Shown here piece after piece: positions 27,002-39,913 of a stretch of 64,000 bases of DNA. Location: the NCBI GenBank assembly GCA_947034895.1, contig OX344764.1, positions 20,460,001 to 20,524,000 on the forward strand. The letters are read 5' to 3'. The stretch comes from Rhytidiadelphus loreus. Taxonomy: Eukaryota > Streptophyta > Bryopsida > Hypnales > Hylocomiaceae. The notes beneath the pieces were generated by a model, which saw only the letters and a list, made by a program, of their open reading frames with translations, ran no database searches and was not told where the DNA came from. The translations under genes were made by a program, and so were the position numbers. Each line of letters opens with the position of its first letter. The stretch's first letter is position 1.

Positions 27002-30000
27002 ATGCCTACAGAAAAGCTCTTAAATCCAATTGTTGAGTTATCTAGCGACTCAGAGGATAAGACACCTAGACTTAGTCATCATTCTTCTACACCCTCGTGC
27101 CTTCCACAAGCATCTAGAATGGTGTCTACACCCCAATCCACCTATGTGTCTTAGAGCAGTCCTTCTACTTCTCATTTATCACACCTTCCTCTCTATCCAA
27201 TAGATTGTGATGTTTCTAGTGTAATGAAGTGTCTTTGTAAATTATCTTCTATTTGAAGGTGCCAAAATGAGCTTGCTAATATAGACTTTGAGTGTATCAA
27301 GTTCCAAAAGGTCCAATATCTTTCATCACATTTTAATGGCGACATTGTTTTTGAATTGCCACCGTGTCGCTCATCATCTTCCTCGTCTTCTTTTAAGAAC
27401 ATGAATGGAATGGACAAGCACTATAATGGTTACACGTGGTGTCGTACGATTACATCTAATATTCACAATGACTTAGGTCTGAAGTTCAGAAAATCAACCT
27501 GCGTAGGTCACTTGGCATGCATTAACCCTGCGTGCGATTATTTGAAATTAAAGATCATCAAAACGAAATGAGACAGAGTGGATGGGTAACACAACGACTC
27601 CATTTCACCTTGGACAAATTCCTCCAAAAGACTCTACTTTAGCTTGCAAGGTTTGTAAAATATCTCTTGCTTGCATCAATTTTTGCGAAGGTAGAATTTA
27701 GTATGTCTTCGTTGGCTCATATATGATAAGGGCTTGCATTCATCTAGGTAGTCACATGCACCCTGTTGCAGATGGTCTATGTAGAAAGTCCCTAGACACC
27801 ATATCAAGTCTTATTGCACGGGAGGTAGAAAAGACACCTATTGCTAAAGTATCGGCCATTGCTTTAGCAGCTAGCAAAGAATTCCTGGACACATTTCTCA
27901 TCAACATGGGTGATGAACCTAAATAGATGCTATGGGGTAAGGCTCTAGATGACGTTATGGATAAGTTTCAAGTCCTTAGCTCTCCAAATATTCAAAATAT
28001 CATTGCTTCCTTTCGTAGTAGCGGGATTGGAGGAGGGGAGATTGATTGCCTACTTGCAATGAAGAAACAAGCAAAGATTGAATTCATTCATGACAGCGTA
28101 TTTCCTGGCCAAGGACAGAAAAAAGTATACCTTTTCAAGATGCTAGTTGATGGACCTGGAAGTGGGGTGGATCTTGTTCAGCGAATGCAACCGGGTGGAC
28201 ATCTTAAGAATTGTTGGATCATGTTTGACCATGTCAAACGTGTGAAGAATTGGACCACTATTGCTTGCCAAGTATACAATTCTAGCTATTGCAAGGTCAT
28301 GACCATTGCAGTGTGCAATATGCAATTAGAAGACACTACAAGACAAGTCATCATGTGGAGATGTTTGAACAAAGTGATGGAGGAAAACGGTGTGCCTCAA
28401 CCAAATTTCAAAGGCTTCATGGCGGACAGTGCTCAAGCCAATTGGAATGCTGTTCGAATTGTTTATGGCTCTGGTGATCCATCCATGAAGATGAATGATC
28501 GTGAACGCACTTTCCTCTTTCATTGGGCTACATCAATGAAGCAACATACAGAGAGGCTCATCAAACGAGAGTTCCAAAGACAATACATCAAACTTTGCAA
28601 AGACTACAAAGATGCAAAGAATTTAGAAGAAGCCGAGAGCAGATACTTACAGATCAAGGCATGGTAGTACTCCTCCAGTGCAACAACGGTGGAATCCCTT
28701 CGTGAACTTGACTTGTGGTTGGCATTTTGGCATTTTAGGTATCGTCAATGGGGCGGTTTCATAGAAATTGTAAGTATTCTAAACTTTTGTGTTTTAATTC
28801 ATATTGTAAGGAAACTCTATTTAATGTTAATTTCATCAAATCTTTCTAATATCGCATCTTCCAGGATTTGTCATTGGAGGAGTTGGCGGATATGCCGTCT
28901 TGCAACCTTTCGGAAACCATTCACAACAAGTGGCTTCAAGCGTCTGGAAAACATGGCACGGACTTATATGTGGCAACATGTGATGATTGGATTCGAGCTT
29001 TCATGCAAATGACAAACTATCAGTTGTATCTCAATGGTGGCCCTTTGGGATTTGGACCATTCCGCCATGACTTGAAACTAAAAAGAGCAGTTGCTTCAAT
29101 GGATGGTAAGAAAATTACAAATGCTCTCTGCAGTATACCCGGTACTAAAGATGTTTGCACGAGAATTCCCCACTTGGAAAGGGAGGACGTTTTTGGTTCA
29201 TCAAAGTGGAAGCTTGACCTACCCATTGGTTCTAAAGGTGATTCTCATCGCCCGGACAAGGTGAACTTTTCACATCTATGAGTGCAAACTAGATCTGTTG
29301 AAATTTCAGTACCCAATATGGTAGATGTCGTGGTAGATGCCACTTTGCCAACAACACATGTGAAGTATGTTTTAGAAACAGACTCTGACACCTCTGAATG
29401 GCACATTGCTCGTATTTCTGTGAAGCCAAGGAGAAAGTGCCATGCCCTTCAAGCACAGACAGAATTGAAGTGTACAATGTTCATAGTTAGGGGCTCTAAA
29501 GCCACTGTTGCCCCAACATATAAGGACCAAAAGCGTGAGTTCAAAGGCTCAACAATAGAGACGGATGAATTTTGGTTCTATCCGGATGATATCACGCGTT
29601 GCGTGATGGGTCCAAAAAGGTCTCACATTCTTAGTCGGCCCTAGATTCTTCATATATGGCCTGTGTTTATTGGTACTAAGCTTACTACCAATGAAATTAT
29701 ACTCTTTGAAAAAGCAAGGTTCCGCCTCCAAGAACAACCATCCTTGTCTCTACGATGCCTATTCACATCTTCAAAAAAATTTGAGCCTTTGGTTTGGACT
29801 CACCCAAGACCACCTCATGCTGATAAACCTCCGTGTATTCACAATGGGAAGGCCATTTGTAGGAATGACAAGGTGCCCACAGATGATCACCGCAACCAAT
29901 GGGAGAGTACTAGGAATGTGACTGGAACCATTCTTGGAGTCAACATTCTACCATATCCAGGACTTGGGGCTATCATTACTCTACAATCAGGGGTGGAACC

Positions 30001-30245
30001 TGACCACAAGGTATATAGAATCACTCTTTGCAATTTTTCAGCTTGCACATGTTTGTACTTCACCAGCATGGCATCTGCATCTATTGGAAAGCGAGTATGT
30101 GAATTGCAAACATCTCTATTATATTTTTCGTTATCTTTGCAAGGTGGACTACAAGAAAAACAAGTTTATTCATGCTCCCAGCTTCAGTATGGATGAAGTG
30201 ATGAAACTTCTTGAAGATGCCGGAATGATTACAAGTAATGCTTAG
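27002..30245 (+). pseudogene. SWIM-type MULE transposase, decayed
   Basis: The frame starts at an ATG at 27,002 and runs to 30,245, with one intron (28,770-28,864; GTAAGT..CCAG, phase 0). Visible blocks are: an acidic/Ser-rich N-terminus; a KSTCVGHLACINPACDYL zinc-binding segment; VFPGQG; a core with WIMFDHVKR, MTIAVCNMQ and FMADSAQANWNAVR, whose conserved acidic residues fit a DDE transposase; DLWLAFWHFRYRQWGG; and a C-terminal SWIM finger (CTC, then VNCKH). Stops lie at 27,152, 27,254, 27,699, 27,924, 28,665, 29,279 and 29,642, with frameshifts near 27,560 and 30,095. Every stop can be explained by a single C-to-T or G-to-A change. It sits 0.76 kb inside the right terminus of the giant MULE. 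The superfamily assignment is strong; the finer family is from memory of similar plant transposases. Confidence 0.85.
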
Positions 30246-30819
30246 TAGTGCAAATTGATTTTCAAATAGCACTCAGATATAATATTTAGATTTTCTATAC
30301 TTATATATATATAATACTAGTGATTGCATTTAGGTAGTATTCCTTCATGCAAATCTGTACTTTTGATGAAGAGTACATTTATAAACCAAAATTTGCAAAT
30401 TATAAAATTACATTTGAGCAATTCTAATTTTCTTTTTAGTATGACAAAAGCTTCATTTGTGTAGATTTATACAAACTAAATCTTAGAACTTGCATAATAA
30501 AAGAATGGATTCTTCACGATCAGCTTAGTAAATGACAAAAGCCAATACAGTTAACGCAACCCAAAACTACTATGCATACAAATTATTTCTTCACTATTTC
30601 TAATTTTTTTTCTATACATTGTGCTAAACTTATGCACCTTCATTTGGTTTCTCGGTACCAAGACCACATTTGGAGTTCACAATTCTTGCAATAGAAAAAT
30701 TTAACAGAGCTCTAGGATTGGGCAAAAATAAAGTTCGAATTTTTTTAGGGCTTGGAATCACATTGGAATCACAACTTGGAATCACAATTTGGCTCATAAG
30801 TTTTGCAGTCATAGAAAAA

Positions 30820-31009
30820 GAGGGTTATATGGTCATAGGTTCATGGTCATAGGACTGAATGTTTACTATTACAACTAAATATTAATTTTTTTTTTCTTTC
30901 TATGGCCCCCCAAATTTAAGTTTTTTTCACAAATGATGCTTTGGGCTCACAAAGGGTATGCTCATAGCTCTTAAGCTCACATTTCTAGGCTCACAAACTA
31001 GCGTCGTTG
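30820..31009 (+). repeat. Right terminal region of giant MULE
   Basis: It opens with GGTCATAGGTTCATGGTCATAGG-like text split over 30,829-30,852 and continues through T-rich DNA. It ends in GGGCTCACA, GCTCATAGCTC and GGCTCACAAACTAGCGTCGTTG. The flanking 9-mer AGATTGAGT follows at 31,010. Confidence 0.7.
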
Positions 31010-31018
31010 AGATTGAGT

Positions 31019-33700
31019 CAATAAAATTACAATCTAGGGGGGATAGGCTCTTTACATGATGCCCATTATGGCCTCCACCTTCTTTTCTAAAACTTGCCCC
31101 CTCCAAAGTCAACAAAATTTTGGTAGTCGAGCTTATCCCTAGAGTTGAATTTTGCCTTAACCCCTAAGCGCTTGAGTGACCATTTTATAGTCACTGCCCG
31201 ACTTCGGGCAGAAAAAAACTTTTATTCAATTTATTTTTCTTAAGAGATTGGATTGTCTTTCAATATGTATATTCAAAACTAAGATTGCTTCGGTCAAACA
31301 TAAATTATAAGAGATATAGCACAAAGAGTCTAGAATTGGCTAGTGTTGAAAAACTTACTATTTGGAAAAAGTGTTGATGTTCTTATTACTAGATCTTATG
31401 AATTTTTTCACAAATCAATAGAAACCACAATTTTGACCAATCAAAAAGAAATTCAAATGCTAAAGATAAAAATTGTATTTTTGGTGAATTTTTGAAGTTA
31501 TATCTTCAAAATTCATTTGAAGAGAATCTAAAAATAATTTTTAATTTTTAACGATATAGATACTTTCTACTTTCATGCCTCACATTATCTTCTTTGATGC
31601 AAACTTCAGAAAAGTTATAGAACTTATATTTTATAATACATTTGTGTTTTGTTCAAACCCCTTGGGCTTTTAGGGGTTAAACAACTTAAAATAGCCTATA
31701 ACTTCTTCACCCAAAATACAATTGAAATATAAATTGTATATTCACAAAGTTCTTGTAAAACTACACACCTTCAAAAAGTTTCAACAAAACATGATATAAA
31801 TTGAGACAATAGTAACCTACCCAAATTCCAAATTGTCTGTCAAAGGGACAATGGTCCTTTAGGGGTTAAAACACAATAGTAGCCATTTTCTATTGCACTT
31901 GCTTAAAACATAGACTCACAATAATTGCTTAAAAGAGTGAGTCTTCCATTTCACAAACTACCATTAGTACATTCAACTTCATCAATCTATTGCAAAATGC
32001 AAACCTCCTCAATTGCTTATAGCAATTCTCTATTATTTTGCTCAAGGGCATTTGACAATTTGCTCTAAAAGAGTCTATTTATCCAATTCACAAACAGTGT
32101 AAACAATTGCTTTAAACAAGACATCACTAAACATTACCAATTTTTTTAGGAAATTATGCTTATAGCCTTCAATTCAAGATTACAATAGTCTATGTTATAA
32201 TTTCTTGAAGCATCCACAATCACAAGGTTATATCAATCTCTAGTATCTTGCATACATACTCTCTTCCTTAATATTGATTTCTTCAGGCTAGCAATGCTAC
32301 AACTTAAAGCTATTTAACACATAATTAAATTATCCAATCCTTGCATAAATTCACAACTCGTTGAAAGTACCCAATCTTTGGGATTTCTACACACATATCC
32401 ATTGTAGTCTAATCTACTCATTCCTTGAGTATTTCCCCGCATTCAATTACAAGCTAGAAGCCACAAGTTAATCTCCTCAAGTATAGTTCTAAGCTTCTTC
32501 TCCTATTACACTCAACCATTGCTTAATGCAAATACGACAACACTAATTGCTTTAGAGCTTGCTATCCAATCACACATATTATTTGTTTCAAGCATAAAAA
32601 ATAACACATATTACTTCAAATATTACATAGACTATTACATTGATTTAATCAATAACAATAAAGACACATGCATCCGATTAAAGAGATTAACCATAGTGAT
32701 TTCTCTCACAAAAATTTGCATAGAACCATCAAATGTTCAATCACTTTAACAAACAATCTCATGCATTCAACATACAACCATTCAACATACAATTGCCCAA
32801 TCACTAGGACTTTTACAGCAATTGGAAATAAATACTTCAAGCTTTAATCTACCAACTTAGCAAAAACAAGTATAAATAAGAATTCTTGGAAACTAGCATA
32901 GCTATTGCTCTTAGACAAACGCAAGAAAGAGAAAAGGAAATGAGTCACCCTCAACTATATATATATATACTTCAATTGACCTTCTATTTCTACATTAGTT
33001 TAACTGTTTTAAAATTCAATTGCTTAAAGCTACTTTGATCCCAAAATAATTCTTCAAGTCAATTAACAAGCAAGCAATCATTTAGTCATTATCACTTACT
33101 TCTAAAATCAATAGGAAAGTACCTGAGCATATTATAGTTGAAATGTACCTCTTAACATATACCAATGCCATTACCAACTCAAGGTACTTGAGCATGTTCA
33201 AGTACCTACATTAATCAAGGACAATCTCATAGACATTCTCTTAAATATATGAGATTTTTGGGCTAAATAGAATGAATCTCATAAATATATGAGATTATTG
33301 AATCTAAACATTTCAACTTTTGTAACCTTAAAACAACGTAGTGTCGTAGTTTATTGTTTCAAAAATCAAGAACAGACTTACTTACAAACTCTTAACTTGC
33401 AAATATGATATGATGATTAGAATGTACCTTCATGGCTCGTATGCTCCATGCCTCCTATTTCCTTTACAAACTACCTTTCTAGTGGAGGTAGGGATTTTTG
33501 TAGAAGCTTGTGCTCCTACTTACAGTCTGATACCAATCGCACTGGCAAACTCCAAAAGAAATGGTTCCAAATATGTCTCAATGAAACAAGTTCCAAACTT
33601 TTGGATGTGCTTTGACAAGCACCAATAGTGGTATATACGTCTACACTCCATGCTGACAAAGTTGTTGCAACTGTACCAGTATCCACAAAAGAGGCACGCA
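31019..33700. other. Intergenic, nothing recognised
   Basis: AT-rich DNA. CTTTTAGGGGTTAAA / CCTTTAGGGGTTAAA words recur near 31,668 and 31,855. No gene or element boundary was recognised. Confidence 0.45.
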
Positions 33701-33729
33701 TTGAATAAGTGCACCTTAAAGATTGGAGA

Positions 33730-34340
33730 TTTTTAATTTGAAAAAATGGGTCTAGGATAAAACATATTGCCACCTCCTTCTTGCATTCTTTGTAGCATGA
33801 TTCTAAATATATCTAGCATAATATGCATGGAAGAAACTTTGTCACTTACAAACTTGTGCCGTTTTGAGCTTTCTAGCAAGCGTGTCTCCATGTTGGATAT
33901 AGTATTCTGACACTCTAACACGACCTTGGTGGAAAGAGAAATCGTTCGCTTATGAAACCTCTTACTTATAGCAATCTCAACCTACTTTTCAACTAAAACA
34001 TCAAACAAGCTCTACTCCACTCCCACCAACGAACAACTTTTTTCACTTGGTCCACTCTCTAGTAGTGTCTCTTCCTCACCTAGTCTTTGAACCTTTACCT
34101 TTGCCTAATCCAACAAGGTCAATCAATTAGACAATAATGTTTGTGCTCTTCTTACCTCTACCTCCAATCTTTCCTTTTGAAGACAATGCTCTTCGAGTTT
34201 TCTCTGAAAATTACAAACGACTTTCTCACAATCTGCAATGCCGACTACCACATCATTGATCTCTAAGGTTGTCCAAATAGAAAAGAAATTACCTAACTCT
34301 AAACGCTTTTTACAGCCTCCACCCTTTGGTACTACGATCC
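33730..34340 (-). pseudogene. Possible decayed coiled-coil coding sequence
   Basis: Read on the minus strand, this stretch keeps long runs of Glu/Lys/Leu/Arg-rich codons with heptad-like spacing, such as RKLEEHCLQKERLEVEV and MLECQNTISNMETRLLESS. Several stops interrupt them. Such composition in AT-rich DNA is unusual by chance and resembles a coiled-coil region of a structural or gag-like protein. I cannot identify the family, and no start, splice sites or end are supported. Confidence 0.3.
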
Positions 34341-36483
34341 AACCCCTTCTTGCTCATCTCCAACTTAGTCCCAATCAAATCCTCTTTGATTGTAAGCTTG
34401 AACAAAGATAGTGGTGTCAAAACACTACATTGACATTTACCCAATACATAAATCTTAGCCCCACTAGACAAGCTCATATCCTCACTAATAGCTATTTTTT
34501 GACTTCCGGTTGCTTTTTTAGTACAACCGGTCCTATTTTGAAATTTCTTCTAATCCACAACAAACTCCACCCAATTGACAAGCTATCCTGGGATTGCAAA
34601 ATCAAACCTCTTGCAAATTGGAGCAATATCTCCCTATTGGGCATGAATCGATCGGTATATATTACTGCCATAGGTCATATATTGTTATTGCCTCTTTTAG
34701 AGTCTGCATGCAGTCATACTTCTAGCCACTCTTATTAGACTTCTTGCCAAAGTATGCTATGACCATACTCTCAGGAACCTCATCCTTCCCAATATTATCA
34801 ATACAAGCGTCTCCGCCAGTAGGAAAGACACACCTATACTTTTCATAGAGTTCTTTGTCACTAAGACATCTTTGGCTAAGTAACACCCCCAGCCATCTCA
34901 AAATGAAACCCTAAATACTCAAAATAGTTCTAACAAGCTCCTCTCGACCAGTCCTGACAACTACAATAAATGCATCACAACATTTATTGCACCATATAAA
35001 TAGTGATTTGCAAGGGTTAGTGTCAAAATTGATCTTAAGCGAGGTGATAGTAGGTGCTATACAAATTGGCACTAAAATAACATTACAAAAAATTTCAAGC
35101 CAAAACAAGGCTATTTAACTTTCAAACCCTAGTGCAAATACATGACAAATAAAATTAAAAAATTATTATTTTAATAAAAAAAAAATTGAAAAAATATTAA
35201 AAATTAATTAATTTTTTTTAAATCTCCAAACTTGTGCCACGTTAATTCTTGAAATTTTATTTTATTTAGTAAATTTTAATAATTTTTAAAGTTTATTTGC
35301 ACTAACTACTAGCTGTCTTTTGAATTCATTGCCACCAAAAAAATTCTGGACAAAGGAACAGAGCTAACATGGCCAACAAATGAGCCAAGTCATGCCTAGC
35401 TACAAAGGTATCCTTTCCGGAGTCTTGGTATTCCAGTAAGGGATACCCTAAGTGAACTTATGCCCTAATGGAGTGATTAGTAACCTCATTAGGAACTTCC
35501 AACTTTTTGGTGTAAATTCATGGTAAGAATTGACTTCTTAGGCCTTCCATATTAGAAAATATTATGACTACTTTAGGTGAACAAGATGAGCATCATAGAT
35601 TCAGATTTTGTTGGTTCTAGAGGAGTCTATAGATTGTTTTGAGCCATGATGCATTAAACACTTCAAAAATTCATAGTAAATTCATACTTTGTCAAAAAAA
35701 AAAATACAATTTGAATTGCTCTTGGTGTTTCTCACCCTTCTCTTTGTGGGAAAAAAATTGAAAAATTTCAACAACATGAGACCAAACTACTAATTCTGAA
35801 TACAGTGGGCTATTTTACGTTAACGACATGACCACTCTAATAATAATAATACTAATAATAGGAATTATTACTAACATTATTAACAGTATGTATGAATTAA
35901 TAATAGGAATTATGATAATAGGAATTGGCAAAACGGTAACTAAGGCTCTTACCCACATGCAAGCTTTCTTCGATAGCCTTGGCCATGTCTCCAAGGGGCG
36001 CACTTGTTGTCTGTATCCGCGTGGCCGGCCTGCTTAGTAGAACTTCCTTCCTTCAATTCAATGGACTCTTCCTTCTTGTTGGTCGTAGAATCAGAGTTTT
36101 AGTTGTTGTTGTTCTTCTCCTAGTTTTGTGATTCTTGTGATGACTGAGATTTTGCTTCCTATTGAAATTCAATGCATGCATGTATGTGGTAGGGTAGAAT
36201 CAGACTTTTAGTTGTTGTTCTTCTTCTAGTTTTGTGATTTTGTGATGACTGAGATTTTGCTTCCTATTTTGCATGCAAGTATGTGGTAGGGAAGTAGAAA
36301 TCAGTGAAGCTGTTACGTTATTAACTGCAGCCTGTTGGTCAAAATAGAAGAGGAATAGTTTCGTTTTGAAGACCAAGCAACTGGATTTCCTATGCTCATG
36401 ATTGTACCGCCCTGTTCTTCTTCATTTCAAAGGGTATCATATTTTTGGTAATTCGAGTTTTCTTCCTGTGGCCATTGTTATAC
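34341..36483. other. Intergenic, nothing recognised
   Basis: No supported gene. A TAATAATAATA/ACTAATAATAGG-rich simple tract lies at 35,836-35,925. GTAGAATCAGACTTTTAGTTG-like text is duplicated at 36,084-36,145 and 36,193-36,260, together with a following TGATGACTGAGATTTTGCTTCC motif. Confidence 0.5.
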
Positions 36484-36799
36484 AGACCTTGGTGAAAGCT
36501 CTCAATCATTTAAATTAGGCTATCGTTTCAACAAGAGACCAGTGAGAGTTTCCTCTTCTCCGTCACACTCTAATTCTGATGTCTCAACAACAGATGAGGA
36601 CAATGACAGGAAGCATGATGTTTTCAATAGGGATGGCAATCCCATGGATTCTCCTCCTCCTTACAACGTCACCCACATAGTTCCGAACGGCAGAGAGCAA
36701 GATCCCGTGGACATCTTAAGCCAAATTATGACAGGCGCCATCACTGTGCATTGTAGGCCACTGGACAATGACATGGGAGCGCACATCCTAACTTAAGCT
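36484..36799 (+). CDS. Possible terminal exon of an unknown protein
   Basis: A frame of about 100 codons follows a plausible acceptor (TTATACAG at about 36,483) and ends at a stop near 36,796. The product has a Ser/Asp-rich stretch (SSSPSHSNSDVSTTDEDND), a PPPYNVTHIVP segment and an acidic/hydrophobic tail. Codon usage looks more gene-like than in the flanks, but I do not recognise it and no upstream exon was found. It may be a partial gene or a chance frame. Confidence 0.3.
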
Positions 36800-37429
36800 T
36801 AGCTCCTGGTCAAAAGTACCACTTCAGATTCCACCGTAATTTCTGGCCGGGGCACCACCTTAATTAGTATGGTGCACGTTCACTTCGCAGGCAGGCAGGC
36901 AGGCAGAAGACTCGGCAAGTGTGGAGCGCAACTGTGATGAAGCTGAATCCAGATGCTATGGCAAATGTTTTTGGTATGTCATTATTATTATTGGTATGTT
37001 GCGGAGGAGGGTTTCTGGCTCAGCAGGAATGGTCACTTTAGCCTGTCTTGATAAAAAAATCTAGGAAGACACACCTTATAGTATATATTTATACCACGAA
37101 TCCAAATTTGGAATCAATGAACCAAAGTTTTCTCTGAAAGATTCCACATGGAGATCGTCACACGATCATTCAACCACCTTTGTGAGAGTGGTCAATGGAC
37201 CATTCATCACACATAGCTGTTGTAAAGAAGCTCCAGCCGTGAAAGTTACGAACTGTACAAATTGTCGCCACCAAGGCCACTTTCCATGTACACAAAGACA
37301 AGGCAACCGAAGAGTGTAACTCACCAATATCCGACCTGCAACGTTGCGGCTGTCCAAACTAGCGAGAACTCGTTGGTTGAGAGGCAAAACACCACCAAGC
37401 TTCTCAGTCACAACAGGCTGATTATTAGA

Positions 37430-37640
37430 CATTTTGGACTAATGTGGCCAAATGGACCTAAACTTCGACCAGAAATGGTGGATTGCTACAGAAAAATGGG
37501 AATACAAGAATATTCGACTTAAATGGAAGCACGTTTTGGACTAATTTGGCCAAATGGAACACAATTTCGACGATAAATTGGTGATTGCTACAACAGATGT
37601 GAATACCAGAGTTTTAATTTGAATTGAAGCACATTTAGCA
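37430..37640. repeat. Tandem duplication, ~107-bp unit x2
   Basis: Both units contain TTTTGGACTAAT, TGGCCAAATGGA, TTCGAC and GGTGATTGCTACA or its variant. They end in a run near GAATAC..GA..TT and a GAAGCAC motif. The copies have diverged at many sites. Confidence 0.8.
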
Positions 37641-38187
37641 ATAGTTTCAGCAACTTGATCGAGCTACTTACGGAAATCAAATTCGATCGGGACCACTGAA
37701 TGGGAGTCGATCACAGCATTACTGTCCTTCAAGAATAAGGATGTCATAACAAACACCGTTGATAAGTGGTGAGGAACTGCGAACGTTACCTGGAGAGTGC
37801 ACATACTACTGATGTCTTCAGGGATCGGAGAGAGAGCACTCTACAGAACGTTTTCCTTCGACGTCTCCAAAAGGCTTTCCGAAAGGCACACCCCATCCCA
37901 AATTAGCCAATTCTGGAAATTGGTCAGCCTAATTTGCAGGTTTTTTACGAGAATTCTCAGCTTCGATTCTCACAAAATGGAGACATCAGTATACAATACT
38001 GAACGAAAGCAATATATTCACGGTTTAGAACATTGGCGAACACAGCCAGGTTGGGTGACAAGATCAGCGGCAGATTAGGGTTGTAATATCAGATAGATTA
38101 GGGTTCCTTGACGTTGTATTAATTTCGGCTGCAGACATCTTGTTTACATAACATTCATTCCTAGTTCTGATGCCATCTTCTGAACCA
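37641..38187. other. Intergenic, nothing recognised
   Basis: A 93-codon open frame at 37,797-38,078 has no recognisable features and is not called. Confidence 0.4.
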
Positions 38188-38433
38188 ATGGTCAATTTCG
38201 TTAAAATGGCGGTATTCCGCATGCCATTTTAATGGAATATCTTCTACAAATGGAGAATAATTGTGCCACGATAGGGTCATACATGTGCCAATTTTATGCC
38301 TAGCACATTCAAATCACTCCTAGTTCACGCATTTCCACTCCCCTCGGACAATCTTTCCATTGTTTTCATTCTTTTAGTGGTTTCATTTTGTGCCATTTTA
38401 ATGGAATACCGCCATTTTAACGAAATTGACCAT
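38188..38433. mobile_element. MITE with ~31-bp TIRs (246 bp)
   Basis: The left end reads ATGGTCAATTTCGTTAAAAT followed by GGCGGTATTCC. The right end is its reverse complement, with a short internal extension of ATGGAATA/CATTTTAATGG in both arms. Flanking ACCA repeats occur at 38,184-38,187 and 38,434-38,437. There is no coding capacity. The superfamily is undetermined because a 4-bp duplication is not diagnostic here. Confidence 0.85.
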
Positions 38434-39139
38434 ACCAGGAATATGATCCTAGAGAACCAATCATCTTCTATATGAGCCAAAGAAGCCATGACACGCTCAT
38501 CCCTTGGGAAAGAACATTCCTTACAGAATTCCTAAAGTTTCCTTGAATCCAAGTGGAATTTTGCAGCCCTTCAAGAATGTAATCTAGACTGGTGTCGAAT
38601 ATGTAAGAGAATCATATTCAAATTTTAGAATACATTATAAAATTATGTTGTCTGTGCGACAAATAACGGGACTATTAGACGTCATTTTGAACATACAGTA
38701 CTAGATGCCATGTCTGTCTGTTTGGGAAGACAACGTAACCCTAGACTGTAGCTGTAGGTTAGAATTCAGGCAAATAGTTTCAATTCAGTCACAAGATGAA
38801 TTACAAGATACGGCGGAGTTCTCAACTATGAACATACCAGATTTGCGAAGAATCGCAGGCTGACGGAATCACTCGCTTACAAATTAACTCAACCGCAACT
38901 GCCGCAACAAGAATTAATGGCCAACGTCAGAGTGAACAAATTTTCCATGAAACGGAGTTTCGATTCCATAGTGAACCGAATCGCATTTTCATACAACATC
39001 AGGAGTTGCTAAATTTCTTGAGTTTTAAGCTAATGTAAAACTCAAGGTATTGTAGTCAATGTGAAACTCTGTTTTTGAAATGTCGAAATGTAGCAACTCC
39101 TGATTTCGATATTTAGAAACTCCTTCGGATTGAACATAA

Positions 39140-39265
39140 TTGAAACTGCATGATTGAAACTACATGATTGAAACTGATAATGAATAAACATGATTGAAAA
39201 GAATAATGAATAAACATGATCGAAAAGAATAATGAATAAACATGATTGAAAATAATAATGAATCA
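39140..39265. repeat. Tandem ~27-bp A-rich repeat
   Basis: Three to four copies of ATGATTGAAAAGAATAATGA with a trailing ATAAAC. They are preceded by shorter CATGATTGAAACT units. Confidence 0.9.
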
Positions 39266-39501
39266 AATATGCTGGGAATGTCAATTTGTAAGAGGAGGTC
39301 ATCAACTAAGCACTCTTTGTGAAAACCGGTGAGCACCTGGTCCACATTCCATAAAACTTAAACAAAACCAACTGATTAGTAGTTATTCTTGCATGATCAA
39401 AAATGTGAGGAACTCGCTAATCTAGTTTACATCCTGGCTAGGGCGAATGTCAGTAATCTATCCTGCATAATCACGATCAGCAACCCATTAATTATTGACC
39501 C

Positions 39502-39815
39502 ATTTCAACATCTTCTCAAGGAACGTGCCCAAATGATTGAGCAATATCCTATTTTCTCTGGATACATTTTGAACACGCCATCTGATTCCATTCCATTCGG
39601 GAAGAATCCAATCGATCATCTCTTTCAAGCTGAGGACTTCCAATTTCCCATGAGACTCTCGCACAACCTGATTCCAATTTCCCATGAGACTCACGCACAA
39701 CCTGAATCCAATCATAATCCAATCTCAATCCAACTTCAATCACAAGTGACGTTCTGCAGCTTATATTACGCCATCCCTGCGAGCAGAATTCAATAGACAA
39801 TAGAAACCTGGCAAG
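39502..39815 (+). repeat. Left arm of inverted repeat flanking the shc island
   Basis: This stretch is related to the reverse complement of 43,651-43,928. Shared words include CAACATCTTCTCAAGGAA, TTTCTCTGGATACATTTTG, CGATCATCTCTTTCAAGCTG and ACTTCAATCACAAGTGACGT. It contains a local tandem duplication (39,638-39,705) of TTCCAATTTCCCATGAGACT plus CGCACAACCTGA. Its inner edge is about 100 bases from the bacterial DNA. Confidence 0.85.
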
Positions 39816-39913
39816 TCCAAAAGGTGACTGAATTGCATGCATTCAGTTGAATGTCCGACCAGACTGCATGAATGACTGAGGCTGTTGTTTGCAACTGAAG
39901 ATTGAAGCAAAAG

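Larger units (their letters stand above)
10257..31009. mobile_element. Probable giant Mutator-like element (20.75 kb)
   Basis: The left end starts TGGGGGTGCTATTTTGTGAGC. The right end, read inward on the other strand, starts CAACGACGCTAGTTTGTGAGC. Both continue in repeats of GTGAGCCTAAGAGC-like words and an internal GGTCATAGG motif. The nested MULE at 16.4-20.1 kb shows the same left/right asymmetry, which supports the orientation assigned here. Flanking 9-mers match at 8 of 9 positions. Two decayed genes point outward, one to each end: a ParB/methyltransferase-like gene on minus and a SWIM-type MULE transposase on plus. Size without the nested element is about 17 kb. The alternative is that the two ends belong to different elements whose partners have been lost. 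Confidence 0.5.

Noticed and set aside
35815..36037. Isoleucine-rich membrane peptide
   Set aside because: Translation of a TAATAATA simple repeat.
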